This document shows, piece after piece, positions 61,532-64,000 of a DNA stretch of 64,000 nt. The stretch lies in the NCBI RefSeq assembly GCF_900167165.1, contig NZ_FUXM01000005.1, positions 46,798-110,797 of the forward strand, in the 5' to 3' direction. The number at the start of each line of letters is the position of its first letter. Within the stretch, counting starts at the first letter, position 1. The position numbers were made by a program, and so were the translations under genes. Below the pieces are notes generated by a model that had not been told where the DNA came from, made no database searches, and worked only from the letters and a program-made list of their open reading frames with translations. The stretch is from Carboxydocella sporoproducens DSM 16521 (lineage in GTDB: Bacteria; Bacillota; GCA-003054495; Carboxydocellales; Carboxydocellaceae).

Positions 61532-62035
61532 TTATTTTTTCTCAACTAACTCCTCCACCGCCTGTCTGCCTGCCACCCCGTTGGCCGCTACCCAGTAGTT
61601 GTACTTACCCTGTACCCAGTAATAATGTTCCTGACCCATACCCTCTACCCGAATCACCTGCTGGCCTTTGATTTTCAGCTCCTGCCGGCCGGTAAAGACC
61701 TGACTGGCCGGCATCTTTTCATCCATTTGCTGGAACAGTTTCAGCGCCTCTTCCTCGTTATTGGATACTGATAACCACAGCATAATCTCACTGTCCCCGC
61801 TCTGGTAGATGGCAATATAGCCCTCGGCCAGTTGCAGAGGTTTACCGTGCATCATGGCAATCTGCTGGATGGCCGGCGGCCCCGATACCAGTTTTACCCG
61901 GGGCAGCCACGCCAGTTGCGGTGGCACCAGCTCCGCCTGTTGTGACTCAGCGCTCTGGCCCGGCAGCCGCCAGATGATGGCTATGGCAGCCAGCAGGGCT
62001 AAAGCGATGGATAAAATTTTCCAGTGCTTTTTCAT
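61532..62035 (-). CDS. Hypothetical membrane-anchored protein
   Basis: A 167-residue protein with an N-terminal transmembrane/signal segment (residues 5-23), a short Gln/Ser-rich linker and a globular part (about 45-160). The C-terminal part is rich in Tyr, Trp and Val (GQEHYYWVQGKYNYWVAANG). Its start overlaps the sdaAA stop (ATGA) and it is in the same unit. The body resembles uncharacterised clostridial proteins; I recognise no function. Confidence 0.7.
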   Translation of the reverse strand: MKKHWKILSIALALLAAIAIIWRLPGQSAESQQAELVPPQLAWLPRVKLVSGPPAIQQIAMMHGKPLQLAEGYIAIYQSGDSEIMLWLSVSNNEEEALKLFQQMDEKMPASQVFTGRQELKIKGQQVIRVEGMGQEHYYWVQGKYNYWVAANGVAGRQAVEELVEKK

Positions 62036-62919
62036 TCTTCTCCCCCTTTTCTTAGCTCCCGGGCCAGCCGGCAGCCGGTAGGAGTGGCCGCCAGACCGCC
62101 TAAAGCTGTTTCCTTGAGGCTAGCCGGCAGGGCCTGTCCTACCTGGTACATAGCCGAAATCACTTCATCGACCGGGATAACGCTCTTAACCCCAGCCAGA
62201 GCCAGATCGATGGCCACCAGGGCGTTGGCTGCACCGGCAGCATTGCGCTTTATGCAAGGAACTTCCACCAGCCCGGCCACCGGGTCGCAGACCAGACCGA
62301 GGATATTCTTGAGAGCGATGGCACAGGCGTGGGCGGCCTGGGCTGGTGAACCTCCCGCCATCTCCACTGCCGCTGCTGCTGCCATGGCCGAGGCGCTGCC
62401 GCATTCGGCCTGACAGCCCCCCGCAGCCCCTGATACGCCGGCGATGCGAGCGATGACCATGCCGATACCGGAAGCGGTAATCAGAGCTGCCACTTGCTCC
62501 TCTCGGCTCGAACCCAGCACATCGGCGGCAGTGAACAGCACCGCCGGCAAAATCCCGCAGGATCCGGCAGTCGGTGCGGCCACAATCCGGCCCATGGCCG
62601 CATTCACCTCAGCCACCGCCAGAGCTTTCATAATGGCCCCATCCAGCACCGGTCCCCCCAGCAGGCGCCCTGCTGCCAGCGCCCTTTTCACCTTGCCGGC
62701 ATCCCGGCCGCTCAGACCGCTGACAGAGAGGTTGTCCCCATTCAAGCCCCGTGCAAGGGCTTCCCGCATCACTTCCAACCGCTGTTCCATTTCATTCCAG
62801 ATCTCTGCCCTGGTTCGGCCCAGGACATGAACCTGGTCCTCAAGAATAACCTCCCACAGCTTCTGCCCTTTGGTTTCCGCTGCGTCCACCAATTCCTGAA
62901 CCTTGTTGTAGCTGAACAT
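62032..62919 (-). CDS. sdaAA: L-serine dehydratase, iron-sulfur alpha subunit
   Basis: Deaminates L-serine to pyruvate with the beta subunit. The 295-residue protein contains the 4Fe-4S cysteines in APTAGSCGILPAV, GCQAECGSASAM and LVCDPVAGLVEVPCIKRN. Start ATG 62919 with AAAGGAG upstream; the frame before this is not conserved and would overlap sdaAB. It lies 17 bases after sdaAB. Confidence 0.96.
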   Translation of the reverse strand: MFSYNKVQELVDAAETKGQKLWEVILEDQVHVLGRTRAEIWNEMEQRLEVMREALARGLNGDNLSVSGLSGRDAGKVKRALAAGRLLGGPVLDGAIMKALAVAEVNAAMGRIVAAPTAGSCGILPAVLFTAADVLGSSREEQVAALITASGIGMVIARIAGVSGAAGGCQAECGSASAMAAAAAVEMAGGSPAQAAHACAIALKNILGLVCDPVAGLVEVPCIKRNAAGAANALVAIDLALAGVKSVIPVDEVISAMYQVGQALPASLKETALGGLAATPTGCRLARELRKGGEE

Positions 62920-62936
62920 TCCTGTTGCTCCTTTCC

Positions 62937-63596
62937 TTATAACGGCCTGACAGTGATAACGTCCCTGATATCCGGAATAGCGGCTAGCTGCTCCACTAAC
63001 TCGGTTGGACAAGATTGGTCTGCTTCAATGATCATGATGGCCTCCGCCCCCCGTTGCTCCCGGGTCACCTTCATCTGGGCGATATTGATGCCCCTTTCGG
63101 CCAGCAGGCTGCTGACAGCAGCGATCAGTCCCGGCCGATCCCGGTGGGGGATGATGATGGTGTGAAACTGGCCGGAAAAGTCCACCGGGAAGCCCAGCAG
63201 CTCCACAACCCGGATATTGCCCCCGCCGATAGAAGAAGCTACCAGGTCGATGGTCTTGCCGCTTTTCCCTTTCACCATCGCTTTGACGGTATTGGGATGG
63301 ACATCCCCCAGATCTGTGCGGTTAAAGGAGATGCTGATGCCAGCCGCCGCGGCCAGTTCCAGGGACTGGCGAATCCGCTCATCGGCTGTGTCAAAACCCA
63401 GCAGGCCGCCTACCAGGGCCCGGTCAGTGCCGTGGCCCTGATAAGTTTCGGCAAAAGAACCGTGCAGGTAAAAATCCGCTGCTGCCGGAGGCTCGCCCAG
63501 CACAATGCCAGCCAGCCGGCCGATGCGAGCGGCACCGGCTGTATGGGAACTGGAAGGCCCGATCATGACCGGGCCCAGTATATCCAAGATGTTCAT
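62937..63596 (-). CDS. sdaAB: L-serine dehydratase, beta subunit with ACT domain
   Basis: The 219-residue subunit has IGPSSSHTAGAARIGRLAG at the start and LHGSFAETYQGHGTDRALVGG, with a C-terminal ACT domain (about 145-219; HRDRPGLIAAVSSLLAERGINIAQMKVTRE) that may bind an amino acid. ATG 63596 follows AAGGAGG. Between this gene and the intron there are 63 bases with no obvious promoter. Confidence 0.96.
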   Translation of the reverse strand: MNILDILGPVMIGPSSSHTAGAARIGRLAGIVLGEPPAAADFYLHGSFAETYQGHGTDRALVGGLLGFDTADERIRQSLELAAAAGISISFNRTDLGDVHPNTVKAMVKGKSGKTIDLVASSIGGGNIRVVELLGFPVDFSGQFHTIIIPHRDRPGLIAAVSSLLAERGINIAQMKVTREQRGAEAIMIIEADQSCPTELVEQLAAIPDIRDVITVRPL

Positions 63597-63659
63597 TCCT
63601 GTGCCTCCTTCATGGTTACTTACAGTAGTAGTTTAACCGAAGTTTAGGTGGGAAGGCAA

Positions 63660-64000
63660 ATCGAGTAGAAGGGGGTGATTAACCCCCGTCCTCTCACACC
63701 ACCGTACGTACCGTTCGGTATACGGCGGTTCACCAAGCTTGACGAATGCGATGATAACGTTCAGTCAAACTCTTCAAGCCCTGACTTTGCCAGTAGGCAT
63801 TGTTCAGGGCGTTATTTAATTGTCGAGACATTCGCCAGTAGCCTTTACGGGCATTAGCCATTATATGGACTACTCGCTCCGGTAGGCCCAGGGCCCGCAG
63901 CTCACGGTATCGGGTTCGGACACGTTTCCATTGTTTCCAGACGCACATCCGCAATCTTCGCCTTAGCCACCCTTCGATTTCCTGGAATACGCCCGGCGTT
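63660..64000 (-). mobile_element. Group II intron, 3' part (runs out of the window)
   Basis: On the minus strand the intron end shows the domain V hairpin (GAACCGCCGTATACCGAACG... paired to ...CGTACGGTGGTGTG) followed by domain VI (GGGGGTTAATCACCCCC) and the terminal CTACTCGAT, at 63745-63660. The end of an intron-encoded reverse transcriptase lies just 5' of it. The 5' part of the intron is outside the window. The insertion is upstream of sdaAB, in the same orientation. Confidence 0.9.
63730..64000 (-). CDS. ltrA: Group II intron reverse transcriptase/maturase, C-terminal fragment (start outside window)
   Basis: About 90 C-terminal residues are visible, including the maturase-type segment WLRRRLRMCVWKQWKRVRTR and NARKGYWRMSRQLNNALNNAYW, with a stop at 63730-63732. 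The frame is open to the window edge. Such proteins help splicing and copy the intron into DNA targets. Confidence 0.92.
   Translation of the reverse strand, partial: TPGVFQEIEGWLRRRLRMCVWKQWKRVRTRYRELRALGLPERVVHIMANARKGYWRMSRQLNNALNNAYWQSQGLKSLTERYHRIRQAW

Overview
The window looks like a chromosome segment from a Gram-positive anaerobe of the class Clostridia (Firmicutes). The signs are Shine-Dalgarno-rich gene starts with frequent TTG/GTG initiation, FMN, SAM-I and ydaO-type (c-di-AMP) riboswitches, three PyrR attenuators, RemA, a PASTA-domain Ser/Thr kinase, an LL-diaminopimelate aminotransferase (DapL route to lysine and peptidoglycan) and a LevR-type sigma-54 activator. A six-haem c-type cytochrome and a CcdA thiol transporter suggest an anaerobe with extracytoplasmic electron transfer. 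I cannot name the genus from sequence alone.

Layout. 1-901 holds the 5' part of a LevR-like regulator. 992-3737 carries a D-Ala-D-Ala carboxypeptidase and the cytochrome. 3883-7659 is the riboflavin operon ribD-ribE-ribBA-ribH behind a promoter, an FMN riboswitch and a terminator. 7685-24221 is a long minus-strand housekeeping block: yicC-remA-gmk-rpoZ-coaBC-metK, a small membrane protein, priA-def-fmt-rsmB-rlmN-FHA-prpC-prkC-rsgA-rpe and a histone-deacetylase-like hydrolase. 24295-26415 is azlC-azlD with an MFS transporter. 26470-32016 is a four-gene sugar operon (GT4 glycosyltransferase, glycogen-debranching-like enzyme, OtsA, OtsB), probably for trehalose or a related solute, with a structured attenuator-like leader. 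32207-34243 holds dapL and dapF. On the plus strand, 34358-36788 holds rqcH and lgt. 36801-42380 is a mixed set: methyltransferase, GGCT-like protein, alkaline-phosphatase-superfamily hydrolase, YkvI-like transporter, UroD-like protein and ccdA. 42497-44828 has a short and a full-length KamA paralogue with a c-di-AMP riboswitch between them. 45069-47602 is metNIQ under a SAM-I riboswitch. 47636-59336 is the pyrimidine operon pyrR-uraA-pyrB-pyrC-carA-carB-pyrK-pyrD-pyrF-pyrE. 59585-61125 holds a broken DUF362 gene and a radical SAM gene. 61122-61505 holds a candidate toxin-antitoxin locus. 61532-63596 holds a hypothetical lipo/membrane protein and the two L-serine dehydratase subunits. 63660 to the end is the 3' part of a group II intron.

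The most interesting signals are not ordinary genes. (1) At 61122-61505 a 48-residue single-TM peptide has its own promoter, and a second promoter on the same strand would make a ~75-nt RNA. That RNA starts with a 15-nt perfect complement of the peptide's start region and has a further 12-nt complementary block; this looks like an undescribed type I toxin-antitoxin module. (2) The leader of the sugar operon (32037-32202) has a closed aptamer-like stem, an intrinsic terminator, and a 9-nt segment that can form the competing antiterminator. I do not recognise it as a known riboswitch. (3) At 40497-40670 a promoter, a small hairpin, a CU-rich stretch with CCTCC/CTCCC motifs and a terminator lie between convergent genes, as expected for an anti-Shine-Dalgarno sRNA. 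(4) A c-di-AMP riboswitch controls a lysine 2,3-aminomutase, which together with the trehalose genes suggests osmolyte control.
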